A stretch of DNA of 64,000 bases from Bacillus sp. ISL-18 (GCF_018613415.1 NZ_JAGGQG010000002.1:1149908-1213907); one strand, 5' to 3'; positions 16,926 to 26,360 are shown, counted from the first letter of the stretch. Notes: generated by a model not told the origin, from the letters alone. Numbers and translations are program-made.

Positions 16926-17108
16926 TTAATGAATTTGTTTAATACCAGATAAATGGATGGAATGGAGCACTTTTTTTTCATCTATTAATGAAACCAGTTG
17001 GTCTTTGAGATTTAAGCGGCGAACCCGTCCTTTAAGGGTCCTTAAAACTCCATTTTTATAATATTCAACCGTAATCAGTCCACCTTGAGCTAACTTTTTC
17101 AAGAACAT
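16926..17108 (-). CDS. Small YolD-like protein
   Basis: A 60-aa protein ('MFLKKLAQGGLITVEYYKNGVLRTLKGRVRRLNLKDQLVSLIDEKK...'). The pattern of a positively charged strand, 'G-V-R-R-L-N', a basic turn and a final 'I-x-L-S-G-I-K-Q-I' resembles the YolD-like/small SH3-like fold of Bacillus proteins. ATG 17108 has AAGGAGG 7 nt upstream, which rules out the in-frame ATG 30 bp earlier. It has its own terminator and lies opposite to the phosphate genes. Function unknown; the family call is tentative. Confidence 0.6.
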   Translation of the reverse strand: MFLKKLAQGGLITVEYYKNGVLRTLKGRVRRLNLKDQLVSLIDEKKVLHSIHLSGIKQIH

Positions 17109-17295
17109 TCTATTGCCTCCTTTTTTGTCGTAATTCATTACATAATCAAATTATACGGTAAGTATTTTAAGAGAAGATGAAGCAAGTGTTAAAGAATTAT
17201 TAATTATAACTATGTAAAGATGACTTAACTACTATAATAGTAGATTCGCGTAAAAGAACTAGTTATATAGTTATGGATAAATAGTCAGAATTTTA

Positions 17296-17334
17296 TTTAT
17301 TTATCTTTAACATTGCTTCAACTATTCCTTAATA
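17296..17334 (+). promoter_or_regulatory. Pho box array upstream of the phosphoesterase gene
   Basis: TTAACA (17307), TCAACT (17318) and TTAATA (17329) start exactly 11 bp apart, with a weaker TTTATT at 17296 in the same register. The array lies ~50 bp before the gene start. It is less perfect than those at phoX and pstS. Confidence 0.6.
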
Positions 17335-17380
17335 AAAGAATTGTATTCTATTAAAGTATTAAAGAAAGGGGATGGTAAGG

Positions 17381-20134
17381 ATGTTAAAGAAGCTTAGAAA
17401 AAAGAAAAAGCTGCTTGCTGGACTTACTTTATGCACTGTGTTGATGGGGTCAGCAGGGGTTTACGCTGCAAATGATGGAGCATTTGGAAGTAATTTAGTT
17501 GGGACACAAGCGGATGGTTCCGTGCAAACACCTGTTAATCAATTGATTACACCGGCAGGAAAGCAAATTGAATTTGGCGGAAACCCAATTTCTGTTGCTG
17601 TTAATCCAAAGGGAAAAACGGCAGTAACCATTGTTGGCCGTAACAATTATGGCGGCAAGGGAATCAACGTCGTCGATCTTGCAACAGGAAAATTGACATT
17701 AAAAGATTTCAATTTAGGCCTTTCTACAATGTGGGGATTAACCTATTCGAAAGACGGTAATCAGCTATTTGCAACAGGTTCTAAGGGAGGAAAAGGGAAA
17801 TTGGTGGTTATGTCTGTTGGTACAGACGGAATTCCTGCTATTCAAAAGACTTATACTCTTCCAAACGCAGCTGTAGGTGGAAATATCAACCCGCTTGATC
17901 TAACAGTTGGACCACAAGGCCAGCTATTAGTAGCTCTTAACCGTGATAACAGCCTTGGTGTGTTCGATCCGCAAACAGGCGTATTAACAGCTAAAATTGC
18001 AGTGGAAAATGCCCCAACAAGTGTTTTAGTTGATGGTAATACGGCGTATGTTACAAACCAAGGCGGACGGGTAGCGAAGGCTGGGGATACAACAGTTGAT
18101 TCTTCAGGAACTCAAGTAGTCGTCGACCCTAAGACAGGAGCGACGTCAACAGGAACAGTATCAGTTATTGATCTGACAACAAACAAAGTTACAAAGACCA
18201 TTGAAGTTGGTGTACAGCCTGAACGTATGACACAATCCGGTCAGTACATATTCGTTACAAATACAAACAGTGACACGGTTTCCGTTATTGACTCAAAGAC
18301 AAATAATGTCGTACAAACAATTGATATTAAACCGTATCCGAATGCGCATAAAGGTTCTGCACCAAACGCTGTTAAGGTAGTAGATAACAAGTTAATGGTC
18401 AGCCTTGGCCGTGATAACGCCATTGCGGTGTATGACTGGCAAGGCCCTGATAAGTCTCCAGAATTACAAGGCCTCTTACCGACTGCTTGGTTCCCAGTCG
18501 ATATTGCAGTAGATGCGGAAAATAAAAATCTAGTAGTTGCTAATGCGGATGGTATTGGTTCACAAGGACCAGCACGGGATTTAACGATTCAAGGAATTAA
18601 GGTTTCTGGCCACTCTTCCTATGCGCAAATGGGATCTCTTTCCTTAATCCCATTCCCTTCGGCTGAGGATCTAGCTAAGGGAACAAAACAGGTTTACGCT
18701 GACAACAACTGGTTTGGCTTAAAGGATCTGAACGCAAAACCGCGTACTAATAAGAAACCTGTCGCAATGCCTGAGCGTGTTGGCGAGCCATCAACTATTA
18801 AACATGTATTCTATATTATCAAAGAAAACCGGACCTATGACCAAGTACTAGGTGATCTAGGGAAAGGTAATGGAGAAGTAGGATTAACACAGTTCCCTAA
18901 AGCAGTAACTCCTAACATTCATAAACTTGCGACTACCTTCCCGCTTCTTGATAATGTGTATACCTCAGGTATCCAATCAGCGAGCGGACACCAATGGGTC
19001 ATGCAAGGAACGAACACTGACTATGAGGATAAAGAAACCGATACAGCTAATGTTAAAAGCTATCCTGGCGGCGCCGGGGATCCAATGGCATATGCTCCTA
19101 CAGGACATTTATGGGATCAAGCAGCTAAATATAATGTATCCGTCGAGAACTTCGGAGAAGATACAACCGGGTTCATAGGCTCAGCACCATTTGGTACTTG
19201 GACTGATTGGTATAACGATTACTTAATCCTTTCTGGACAAAAGCAAGGTACTCTTCATGTACCAATCGGAAACTATTCGGCTACTTATGATATTCCGTCA
19301 CTTGGACCTATCACGTATAAACCGTTCCCGACGTTTGATACGAATATTCCAGATCAATACCGATTCGAAATTTTTAAACAGCGCTTTGAAGAACATGTTA
19401 AAAATAATGATCTACCAGCATTAAACACGATGTGGGTGATGGATGACCACACGGCAGGAAATGCTACAGGTTCTCCAACACCACAGGCAATGGTGGCAGA
19501 TAATGATTTGGCTATTGGTAAAATCGTTGACCTGATTTCACATAGCCCATATTGGAAAGATTCTGTCATTTTTATTACTCAAGATGATTCACAGAATGGG
19601 TTAGATCACGTGGACGGCCATCGTGAGCCGGCACATGTCATCAGTCCTTGGGTGAAGAAAGGTATTACAGACAGTCACTACTGGACTGTCATCAACATGG
19701 TTCGCAGTATTGAGCAAATTCTTGGTCTTCCTGCCATGAACCAAAACGATGCAGCGGCAGAGCCAATGAGCGAACTTTTTACAAATAAGCCTGACTTTAC
19801 TCCGTACAATTTTGAACCAAACCAAATCCCGCTTGACACTCTAAACGGTCAGCCTGGGTCTAATACTGCTGCCCTTGCCAACACAGAGCAAGTGACACCA
19901 GAGACAAAGGAACTTTCTAAAAAGTGGACGGAATGGTCTAACAAGAATAAGGACAAGTTTACCGGTAAACATGCTTCACCAGATGAAGTTAACGCCAATA
20001 TGCTGAATCATGCTGTTTGGTATTCAACAGAAGGTTTTGATAAACCATATCCAGGTGATAAAAAGGTTCATACACCAGATGAGGTAGAAAAGCAGCCGGA
20101 AAGCTTTGCTCCAAATCCTGCTGAAAATGACTAA
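17381..20134 (+). CDS. Secreted beta-propeller / phosphoesterase (phospholipase C / acid phosphatase superfamily)
   Basis: About 917 aa. It has a lysine-rich signal peptide (cleavage near 'GVYA|AND'), a YVTN-type beta-propeller (~50-430, e.g. 'VSVIDLTTNKVTKTIEVG' and 'VSVIDSKTNNVVQTIDI'), and a phosphoesterase domain (~470-820). The domain begins 'KENRTYDQVLGD' (~residue 481), the ENR-x-[FY]-D metal site; 'SASGHQWVMQG' and 'QDDSQNGLDHVDGH' (~733) supply further active-site residues. Such enzymes release phosphate from phosphomonoesters or phospholipids outside the cell. ATG 17381 is preferred over 17372 because AGGGG is 9 nt upstream. Upstream Pho-like repeats and the neighbours point to induction by phosphate starvation. 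Confidence 0.85.
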   Translation: MLKKLRKKKKLLAGLTLCTVLMGSAGVYAANDGAFGSNLVGTQADGSVQTPVNQLITPAGKQIEFGGNPISVAVNPKGKTAVTIVGRNNYGGKGINVVDLATGKLTLKDFNLGLSTMWGLTYSKDGNQLFATGSKGGKGKLVVMSVGTDGIPAIQKTYTLPNAAVGGNINPLDLTVGPQGQLLVALNRDNSLGVFDPQTGVLTAKIAVENAPTSVLVDGNTAYVTNQGGRVAKAGDTTVDSSGTQVVVDPKTGATSTGTVSVIDLTTNKVTKTIEVGVQPERMTQSGQYIFVTNTNSDTVSVIDSKTNNVVQTIDIKPYPNAHKGSAPNAVKVVDNKLMVSLGRDNAIAVYDWQGPDKSPELQGLLPTAWFPVDIAVDAENKNLVVANADGIGSQGPARDLTIQGIKVSGHSSYAQMGSLSLIPFPSAEDLAKGTKQVYADNNWFGLKDLNAKPRTNKKPVAMPERVGEPSTIKHVFYIIKENRTYDQVLGDLGKGNGEVGLTQFPKAVTPNIHKLATTFPLLDNVYTSGIQSASGHQWVMQGTNTDYEDKETDTANVKSYPGGAGDPMAYAPTGHLWDQAAKYNVSVENFGEDTTGFIGSAPFGTWTDWYNDYLILSGQKQGTLHVPIGNYSATYDIPSLGPITYKPFPTFDTNIPDQYRFEIFKQRFEEHVKNNDLPALNTMWVMDDHTAGNATGSPTPQAMVADNDLAIGKIVDLISHSPYWKDSVIFITQDDSQNGLDHVDGHREPAHVISPWVKKGITDSHYWTVINMVRSIEQILGLPAMNQNDAAAEPMSELFTNKPDFTPYNFEPNQIPLDTLNGQPGSNTAALANTEQVTPETKELSKKWTEWSNKNKDKFTGKHASPDEVNANMLNHAVWYSTEGFDKPYPGDKKVHTPDEVEKQPESFAPNPAEND

Positions 20135-20161
20135 TCGTCAATGGTGTTGAAACAGTCAATA

Positions 20162-20199
20162 AACAACAATAGCTATCCATAAGGGTAGCTATTGTTGTT
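20162..20199 (+). terminator. Hairpin terminator after the phosphoesterase gene
   Basis: Perfect 14-bp arms AACAACAATAGCTA / TAGCTATTGTTGTT with a 10-nt loop. The following bases are not T-rich. Confidence 0.7.
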
Positions 20200-20262
20200 A
20201 AACCAAGTACCAATTACATAAAAGAGGGGGGAATTTGGGCTTCCATTGTCCAAATAAATCAT

Positions 20263-23200
20263 ATGAAACGATTGATAAATGAAACGATGAAACGTTCGAT
20301 TCTCATTGTCACTTTAATAGTTCTTATCCTTATATGGGGTGGAATGTCGGCTCGACAAATACAGCGTGATTATCTGCCGGAAATTAATAATTCAACTCTC
20401 TCTCTAACTGTTCGTGCCGATCAATATCAGGCCGATCAAATAAAGGCGAAAATTACAGAACCGATTGGGCAGGCTCTCCGGATCGTGGACGGTCTTCAAG
20501 ATGTCGAAACCAACTCATTCAATGGCGGGTCGTTGATCAGTCTGAACTTTCCCATGAATTATGATATGAAGCAAGCAGAGGAACAGGTGACAAAAGCATT
20601 AACGGATATCAAATTGCCGGACGGTATTGAAAAGCCGCTTGTAACCCGTCTTAGTACTCATTCCATGCCGATTATAAGAATGAGTCTGATCAGTTCGTCT
20701 CAAAATATAACAGAAAATATGCTCAGAACCTCTATTCAAGAAGATTTCGTCAATCGATTGAAAACAGTGCCAGGGGTTAAAGATGTACACGTATCCGGTG
20801 GGGGAACAGCCGGTTATGCAGTTAACTTGCGGATGGCAGATTTAAATAAGGCGGGCTTAACAATAAATGATGTAAAACAATCACTCGAAGAAAACTATAC
20901 GACTGGAATAGAGGGAAAAGTTTCTAACAACCAAGTATCCATTCCTGTCCAGGTCTCCGGCTGGGTATTAAATCAACAAGATTTGTTGCAGTTGCCTATT
21001 CAAAACAGAGAAGGTATAACAGTTCCACTTTCTAAAGTGGCCGACATTTCAACTTCTATTGTCAACCTAGAGACTATATCAAGAACCAACGGGAAACCGA
21101 GTGTTCTAATCGATGTTTTAAAGACTCCATCCTCCAATATTACCGATGTTTCTAATCGGGTCAAGGAGAAAATGAAGGATATTCCTGCATTGAAAAATAA
21201 GGATATAAATGCGTCTATTCTCTTTGATCAAGGAGATCAGGTCAATGCGTCTTTAAAAGGTTTAATCAAAGAGGGTCTATTAGGCTGCTTGTTTTCGATG
21301 ATTTGTGTTTTTCTGTTTTTCCGTAAAGTCCGTTCCACCTTACTAATTGTTATTTCCTTGCCAATCTGTTTATTAGCTACGACTGGTTTATTAAAAACAA
21401 TGGGAATCAGTCTCAATATTCTTACCGTTTCTGGTCTTATTGTTGCAATGGGCAGGGTAGTCGATGACTCAATCGTCATTCTTGATAATATTAATCGGAA
21501 AGTGAATAAAGCACAGGGGAAAAACAGTCTATCATTGCTGACAGGTGCCGTGTGTGAAATGATCCCTGCGATTGTTTCATCTACGGCCACTACTGTAGCT
21601 GTCTATATTCCAATTGCACTTATAGGTGGTTTAGTTAGTTCGGCTTTTTCAGGTTTTGCATGGTCTGTGGTGATTGCTTTGATCATCTCACTATTTGTTT
21701 CTATTTTGGTTGTTCCAGCGCTCTACAACCTTTTTTGGAAAGGAAAACCAATCTCAAACGATGATAATTTAGAACCGGTTGCCTATAAAATAATCACATG
21801 GGTGTTTGCTCACAAGAAAAAAGTGTTTTTGACATTTACAGCTTTATTTTTATTATCATCAGTGGGTGCCGCCTTTCTTCCTGTGAATTTTTTACCAATG
21901 TCTAATAACAAAGGACAAATCGCGGTACAGGTGGAATTGCCACAAAATACTTCATTAACAGAAGTAGACGCTAAAGTAAGAAGGTTGGAAGGATTATTGG
22001 AAACAAACTCCAAAGTCGACTCGTTTTCATCAGGACTCGGTTCCTCTTTTACCCCCCAATCGGATGATGTATTTGATGCGGGAGGAGGGTGGCTTCAGAA
22101 ACCGAACATTGCCAATTTGTCCATAACGGTAAAGAAGGATAACGACGTTGATAGCTTTATCCTGAGTCTTCAGAAACAATTAAATACATTATCAAGCAAA
22201 GCTGTATACACTGTTTCCAATCAAAGCATCGCAGGAGACGATTCCCAGTTAAAGATCAATCTTACCGGGGCGGATAGTCAGACATTGGAAACAATGGCCC
22301 AAACCTTGCGAACCAAGCTTAAGCTCGTACCGGGACTATCCGTACAGGGGATTGCCGATGATGAAGATCATATACCCCAGTATCAGATTACATTAAACCG
22401 CAAGGCGATCGAACATTATAACATTAAGCTAGATGATGTTTTAAATCGAATTCAGCAATTTACTGCAGAGGGAACACAAGGGTTCCTCTCTATTAATCGA
22501 TATACATTTCCAATTGTCATTCATACGGATAAACAAAATGGCAGTACAAAGGATATTTTTACTTTAATGGGCGGCGAGACCTTTTTAACTAATCAAGGAC
22601 AAAAAGTGACATTAGATCAACTTGCTTCATTAAAACCAGTAGGTTCCTCGGTGATTCAAGAGAAGGACGGAAAACCGTATGCGGTGGTTACAGCAAACAT
22701 CATTTCCCGTGATATAGGAAAAGTTACGAAACAAGTCAAAAGTACCCTAGGGAAAATTCCGCTGCCAGAGGGGATCGAGTATTCCTTTGCAGGTGCACCT
22801 CAGCAAGTATATGAAATGATCTATGAGATGGCGATCGCTTTGTTCTTTTCCATTTTGCTTGTTCTGCTAATTATTAGTGCTGTATTCCGGGGGTGGAGAG
22901 CACCTTTAGCCGTTTTAGTGTGCATTCCATTAGCGTTTATTGGCTCTGTTATAGCAATGATTTTTTTTAGACTTGAATGGAATCTCGCCGCACTAGTAGG
23001 ACTGATGATGTTAACGGGAATTGTGGTCACAAACGGGATTGTCCTAGTCGATAAGATTGAAAGAAACCTTTCGGAAGGATTAGAACTAAATTTAGCCATT
23101 CTGAGCGGCACGGCAACAAGAGTTAGACCTGTGTTAATGACTGCGGTAACGACTATTTTAACAGTCCTCCCGTTAGCTGTGTCAGGGAAAGGGGACACGA

Positions 23201-23349
23201 TCATTTCTCAAACACTTGGTATTGTGGTTGTTGGAGGTATGATCAGTTCTACGCTTATTTGCCTGTTGATCATTCCAATTGTTTATAAATGGTTGAGTGG
23301 AAAGGTAGAAAATTCAACTATAAAACAGCAGCAAGGGTTATCAGCATAA
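20263..23349 (+). CDS. RND (AcrB/SwrC-type) efflux transporter
   Basis: A 1028-aa resistance-nodulation-division pump. It has a first membrane segment at ~13-30, two large extracellular loops, and membrane blocks at ~340-500 and ~850-1010. The central motif 'GRVVDDSIVILDN' (~397-409) carries the paired aspartates of the proton pathway. Gram-positive RND proteins such as SwrC export surfactin-like or amphipathic compounds across the one membrane. No good ribosome site precedes the ATG: GAGGGGG is ~35 nt away and the frame is open upstream with only ATT codons, so the true start may differ. It is flanked by Pho-island genes but shows no Pho box of its own. Confidence 0.85.
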   Translation: MKRLINETMKRSILIVTLIVLILIWGGMSARQIQRDYLPEINNSTLSLTVRADQYQADQIKAKITEPIGQALRIVDGLQDVETNSFNGGSLISLNFPMNYDMKQAEEQVTKALTDIKLPDGIEKPLVTRLSTHSMPIIRMSLISSSQNITENMLRTSIQEDFVNRLKTVPGVKDVHVSGGGTAGYAVNLRMADLNKAGLTINDVKQSLEENYTTGIEGKVSNNQVSIPVQVSGWVLNQQDLLQLPIQNREGITVPLSKVADISTSIVNLETISRTNGKPSVLIDVLKTPSSNITDVSNRVKEKMKDIPALKNKDINASILFDQGDQVNASLKGLIKEGLLGCLFSMICVFLFFRKVRSTLLIVISLPICLLATTGLLKTMGISLNILTVSGLIVAMGRVVDDSIVILDNINRKVNKAQGKNSLSLLTGAVCEMIPAIVSSTATTVAVYIPIALIGGLVSSAFSGFAWSVVIALIISLFVSILVVPALYNLFWKGKPISNDDNLEPVAYKIITWVFAHKKKVFLTFTALFLLSSVGAAFLPVNFLPMSNNKGQIAVQVELPQNTSLTEVDAKVRRLEGLLETNSKVDSFSSGLGSSFTPQSDDVFDAGGGWLQKPNIANLSITVKKDNDVDSFILSLQKQLNTLSSKAVYTVSNQSIAGDDSQLKINLTGADSQTLETMAQTLRTKLKLVPGLSVQGIADDEDHIPQYQITLNRKAIEHYNIKLDDVLNRIQQFTAEGTQGFLSINRYTFPIVIHTDKQNGSTKDIFTLMGGETFLTNQGQKVTLDQLASLKPVGSSVIQEKDGKPYAVVTANIISRDIGKVTKQVKSTLGKIPLPEGIEYSFAGAPQQVYEMIYEMAIALFFSILLVLLIISAVFRGWRAPLAVLVCIPLAFIGSVIAMIFFRLEWNLAALVGLMMLTGIVVTNGIVLVDKIERNLSEGLELNLAILSGTATRVRPVLMTAVTTILTVLPLAVSGKGDTIISQTLGIVVVGGMISSTLICLLIIPIVYKWLSGKVENSTIKQQQGLSA

Positions 23350-23373
23350 TTAACTTCATTCTAAGCATAAAAT

Positions 23374-23415
23374 GAGCGGAACTCAGGCGCCAAAGTGTAG
23401 GAGTTCCGCTCTTTC
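23374..23415 (+). terminator. Terminator after the RND gene
   Basis: Perfect 11-bp arms GAGCGGAACTC / GAGTTCCGCTC with a 16-nt loop, followed by TTTCGCCCTT. Confidence 0.75.
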
Positions 23416-23482
23416 GCCCTTCTTTGATTCAAGACATAAAAGATAGTATTTGCCAAATCTATCAAAACAACAAAAAGAGAAC

Positions 23483-23521
23483 TTTACAAAACCTTTACAT
23501 GCAATTAAAACTGAATTAATA
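23483..23521 (+). promoter_or_regulatory. Pho box array upstream of pstS
   Basis: TTTACA (23483), TTTACA (23494), TTAAAA (23505) and TTAATA (23516) start exactly 11 bp apart on the coding strand, ~80 bp before the gene. Confidence 0.85.
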
Positions 23522-23602
23522 CTTATGGTCTATATTTAGTCTTGTAAGGAAAACAAAATAGATTCATAAATTGATATGAATCACTAGGGGGAAATAAAGC
23601 AA

Positions 23603-24532
23603 ATGAAACGTTTGAAAAATCTAAGTCTACTTACACTTTTCGCAGCAGTAATGGTTTTCATGGCTGCATGTGGTGGCGGAACATCTACTGACAAATCAAC
23701 AAGTAGCACAGAAAAATCAACAACTAAAACTGAGGAAAAGAAAGAACTTTCAGGTTCATTATCTATCTCAGGTTCATCTGCAATGCAGCCTTTAGTAGCA
23801 GCGGCGGCTGAAGAATTCATGGCGGCAAATCCAAAAGTTGATATACAAGTACAAGCTGGCGGATCTGGTACAGGCTTATCACAAGTTGCTGAAGGATCAG
23901 TTCAAATTGGTAACTCTGACGTATTTGCTGAAGAAAAAGAAGGCATCCCTGCGGATCAACTAGTGGATCATAAAGTAGCAGTAGTAGGTATGACAGCAGC
24001 TATTAACCCTAAAGTAGGGATTAAAGATATTAAAAAAGACGATTTAATCAAAGTATTCACTGGTAAAATCACTAACTGGAAAGAACTTGGCGGAAAAGAC
24101 CAAAAAATCGTTCTTGTAAACCGTCCTGACTCTTCAGGTACACGTGCCGTATTCAATAAATTTGCTCTTGATGGTGCAACACCTGCTGAAGGAATTACAG
24201 AAGATTCATCTAACACAGTTAAAAAGATTATTAATGAAACAGATGGCGCCATTGGTTACCTTGCATTCTCATACTTTACTGATAAATCTGTAACACCTCT
24301 TTCCATTGATGGTGTTGAACCAACTGCAGAAAATGTACAATCTGGTAAATTCCCTGTATGGGCTTATGAGCACTCCTATACAAAGGGTGAAGCTACTGAT
24401 CTTGCTAAAGCATTCCTAGATTATATGATGTCAGATGATATCCAAAACAAACTATTACAAGATCAAGGATACCTTCCTGTAACAAAAATGGAAGTAGAAC
24501 GTGACGCTAAGGGAAATCAATCAAATAAATAA
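23603..24532 (+). CDS. pstS: Phosphate-binding lipoprotein PstS
   Basis: A 309-aa solute-binding lipoprotein: lipobox 'FMAAC' with lipidated C23, a Thr/Ser/Lys-rich linker (~27-50), then the PstS fold. 'SGSSAMQPL', 'GGSGTGL' and 'RPDSSGTRAVF' are the phosphate-binding loops. It delivers phosphate to a PstC-PstA-PstB permease. None of those genes follows: a terminator comes straight after the stop and the next gene is convergent. So this PstS is an orphan copy that must work with a permease encoded elsewhere. GGGGGAAATAAAG gives the ribosome site, and the Pho-box array upstream is among the clearest in the window. Confidence 0.92.
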   Translation: MKRLKNLSLLTLFAAVMVFMAACGGGTSTDKSTSSTEKSTTKTEEKKELSGSLSISGSSAMQPLVAAAAEEFMAANPKVDIQVQAGGSGTGLSQVAEGSVQIGNSDVFAEEKEGIPADQLVDHKVAVVGMTAAINPKVGIKDIKKDDLIKVFTGKITNWKELGGKDQKIVLVNRPDSSGTRAVFNKFALDGATPAEGITEDSSNTVKKIINETDGAIGYLAFSYFTDKSVTPLSIDGVEPTAENVQSGKFPVWAYEHSYTKGEATDLAKAFLDYMMSDDIQNKLLQDQGYLPVTKMEVERDAKGNQSNK

Positions 24533-24545
24533 GATTTATTATCCT

Positions 24546-24583
24546 AAAAAAGGTAAATGCAGCAAATGCATTTACCTTTTTTT
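24546..24583. terminator. Terminator between pstS and the IclR gene
   Basis: AAAAAGGTAAATGCA / TGCATTTACCTTTTT around GCAAA, with T-runs usable on both strands; it separates the convergent genes. Confidence 0.9.
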
Positions 24584-24598
24584 AATTTGTAAATAGGG

Positions 24599-25336
24599 TT
24601 ATCGCTTACTTCCAAGCTTCGCTGAAATACGTATACCATATTGTATTACTTGTTCAATTAGATAACGTTGCCTTTCATCTGTTAAATTGAAATTAACATA
24701 ACCGATGCTGACCGCTCCGATTAGTTCATTTGAGTGATTAAAGATGGGGGCTGCAACCGAGGAGGTGCCTTTGGTTCTTTCCTCATGGCTTTCCCCATAT
24801 CCTTGCTTACGAATGGACTCTAACAGCTGAATGAATGATTCTGTATCTTCTTTCGGAACTAGTTGATTTACAATAGTTAAGGCTTCGTTTTTTGGCATAT
24901 TCGCTAACATTACCTTATTGGCAGCACCGATATTCAGCGGGATACGAATTCCCAGCTGGTCATAGATTCTAATGGGGTTAGTAGGACAGTCAATCCGCTC
25001 CATCACTAAGGACTCTATGCCTATAGGTTTGCTAAAATAAACACACTCTTCTACCTCATACATTAATTTCTCCATTTCGGGACGAATCAGCCCGACAAAA
25101 TCATAAGTGTCATACATCTTTAAGCCATACTCTAACCAGGTATTGCCCATTGAATAAAGTTTTAAATCTGGATCTTGCTGAACTAATCCATGTTTAATCA
25201 TGGATTGTAATAGACGATGCATGGTACTGACCGGCAGTTCACATTCCTTAGCTAAATCTGTTATAGAATACCATCTTTTTATCTCGCTATCATTTAGTAC
25301 TTTAATTACGTGCATGGCTCGGTCGATTGTTTGCAT
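24599..25336 (-). CDS. IclR family transcriptional regulator
   Basis: A 245-aa protein with an N-terminal winged helix (~1-65: 'MQTIDRAMHVIKVLNDSE', 'ITDLAKECELPVSTMHRLLQSM') and an IclR effector domain (~80-240). The ATG at 25336 is chosen because AGGAG lies 7 nt upstream; an in-frame codon at 25405 has none. It is divergent from the methylarginine-type operon, and a perfect AT-rich palindrome overlaps the -10 box of that operon. It most likely controls the operon in response to a guanidino or ureido compound (inference). Confidence 0.85.
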   Translation of the reverse strand: MQTIDRAMHVIKVLNDSEIKRWYSITDLAKECELPVSTMHRLLQSMIKHGLVQQDPDLKLYSMGNTWLEYGLKMYDTYDFVGLIRPEMEKLMYEVEECVYFSKPIGIESLVMERIDCPTNPIRIYDQLGIRIPLNIGAANKVMLANMPKNEALTIVNQLVPKEDTESFIQLLESIRKQGYGESHEERTKGTSSVAAPIFNHSNELIGAVSIGYVNFNLTDERQRYLIEQVIQYGIRISAKLGSKR

Positions 25337-25398
25337 GAGGCCACTCCTATCCACTATCTTTATTCTTTTTATAAAGAAATCTGTAAATTCAAAATATA

Positions 25399-25435
25399 TT
25401 GACATGTAACTCCACCTACTATAATATCATATTAT
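25399..25435 (+). promoter_or_regulatory. Promoter and palindromic operator of the DDAH operon
   Basis: -35 TTGACA (25399-25404) and -10 TATAAT (25420-25425) with a short 15-bp spacer. ATAATAT-C-ATATTAT (25421-25435) is a perfect palindrome lying over the -10 element, well placed for repression by the divergent IclR protein. Confidence 0.5.
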
Positions 25436-25493
25436 GAAATTCCATTCTAAGAAAATGTTTTCCACTATGCGGAAAACGAAAGGAGAGGTTGAT

Positions 25494-26360
25494 TTGGTTT
25501 CTTCCATGTATAAAAAGTTAACAAAAGTTATTCTGAAACATCCCAAGGATGCTTTTATCAGTCAAGAACATTTGAATAATGCCTGGAAAAATTTCAATTA
25601 CATCCAAGAACCAGATTACATAAAGGCACATCAAGAATTTGAGCAGTTTCTTGCCATTATGAAAGAACATGTAGGTGAAATAGAGTTTTTACCTGCAACA
25701 GAAACAGTAGGATTAGATTCTCTTTATGCCCATGACCCTGTTAAATTCACCAAAAAGGGAGCCATCATTTTAAAATCAGGGAAAAGACTCCGTCAGCCGG
25801 AAGCACAAGCTTATAAACGTTTTTTACATGACAAGAATATTCCGATCCTAGGAGAACTTACCGGTGATGCGGTGGCTGATGGAGGAGACCTAGTATGGTT
25901 CGACGATCGTACGTTGTTAATTGGCCGAGGGTATCGTACCAATGATGAAGCCATCCGCCAAATTCAAGAAATCACAAAAGATATAGTGGATGAATGCATC
26001 ATTGTTCAGTTGCCGCATCATCAAGGAGAAGAGGAATGTCTTCATCTTATGTCGTTCATCAGTATCGTAGATGAAAATCTAGCAGTGGTCTATTCCAGGT
26101 TAATGCCTGTCTTCCTAAGACAGTTACTTATCAAACGATGCTTTGAATTAATAGAGGTACCCGATGAAGAATACGAGCGGCTTGGCTGCAATGTACTTGC
26201 TTTAGCTCCAAGAGTGTGTGTAATCGTCAGTGGAAATCCATATACAAAACAACAATTAATTGAGGCAGGGGCAGTTGTTTATGAATATGACGGAAATGAA
26301 ATCTCGTATTTAGGAACGGGCGGACCAACTTGTCTTACCTGTCCAGTTGTTCGTGAATAA
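25494..26360 (+). CDS. Amidinotransferase-fold hydrolase (DDAH/arginine deiminase-like), first copy
   Basis: About 288 aa from a TTG start with AGGAG 8 nt upstream. The family's Cys-His dyad is visible: H184 in 'LHLMSF' and C280 in the closing 'GGPTCLTCPV', a form typical of arginine-deiminase relatives ('GGPxCxTCP'). Acidic residues in 'DAVADGGDLVW' complete the substrate site. Members hydrolyse guanidino groups through a thiouronium intermediate, giving citrulline from (methyl)arginine. A DDAH gene follows 19 bp later, so the two may act on different substrates or form a complex. The exact reaction is not certain. Confidence 0.75.
   Translation: MVSSMYKKLTKVILKHPKDAFISQEHLNNAWKNFNYIQEPDYIKAHQEFEQFLAIMKEHVGEIEFLPATETVGLDSLYAHDPVKFTKKGAIILKSGKRLRQPEAQAYKRFLHDKNIPILGELTGDAVADGGDLVWFDDRTLLIGRGYRTNDEAIRQIQEITKDIVDECIIVQLPHHQGEEECLHLMSFISIVDENLAVVYSRLMPVFLRQLLIKRCFELIEVPDEEYERLGCNVLALAPRVCVIVSGNPYTKQQLIEAGAVVYEYDGNEISYLGTGGPTCLTCPVVRE

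Noticed and set aside
20197..20225. Pho box before the RND gene
   Set aside because: TTAAAC and TTACAT occur but 16 bp apart, not the 10-11 bp register of the other arrays.
22821..23204. Antisense open frame of 127 codons opposite the RND gene
   Set aside because: Opposite a conserved membrane block; its composition reflects the complement of hydrophobic codons.
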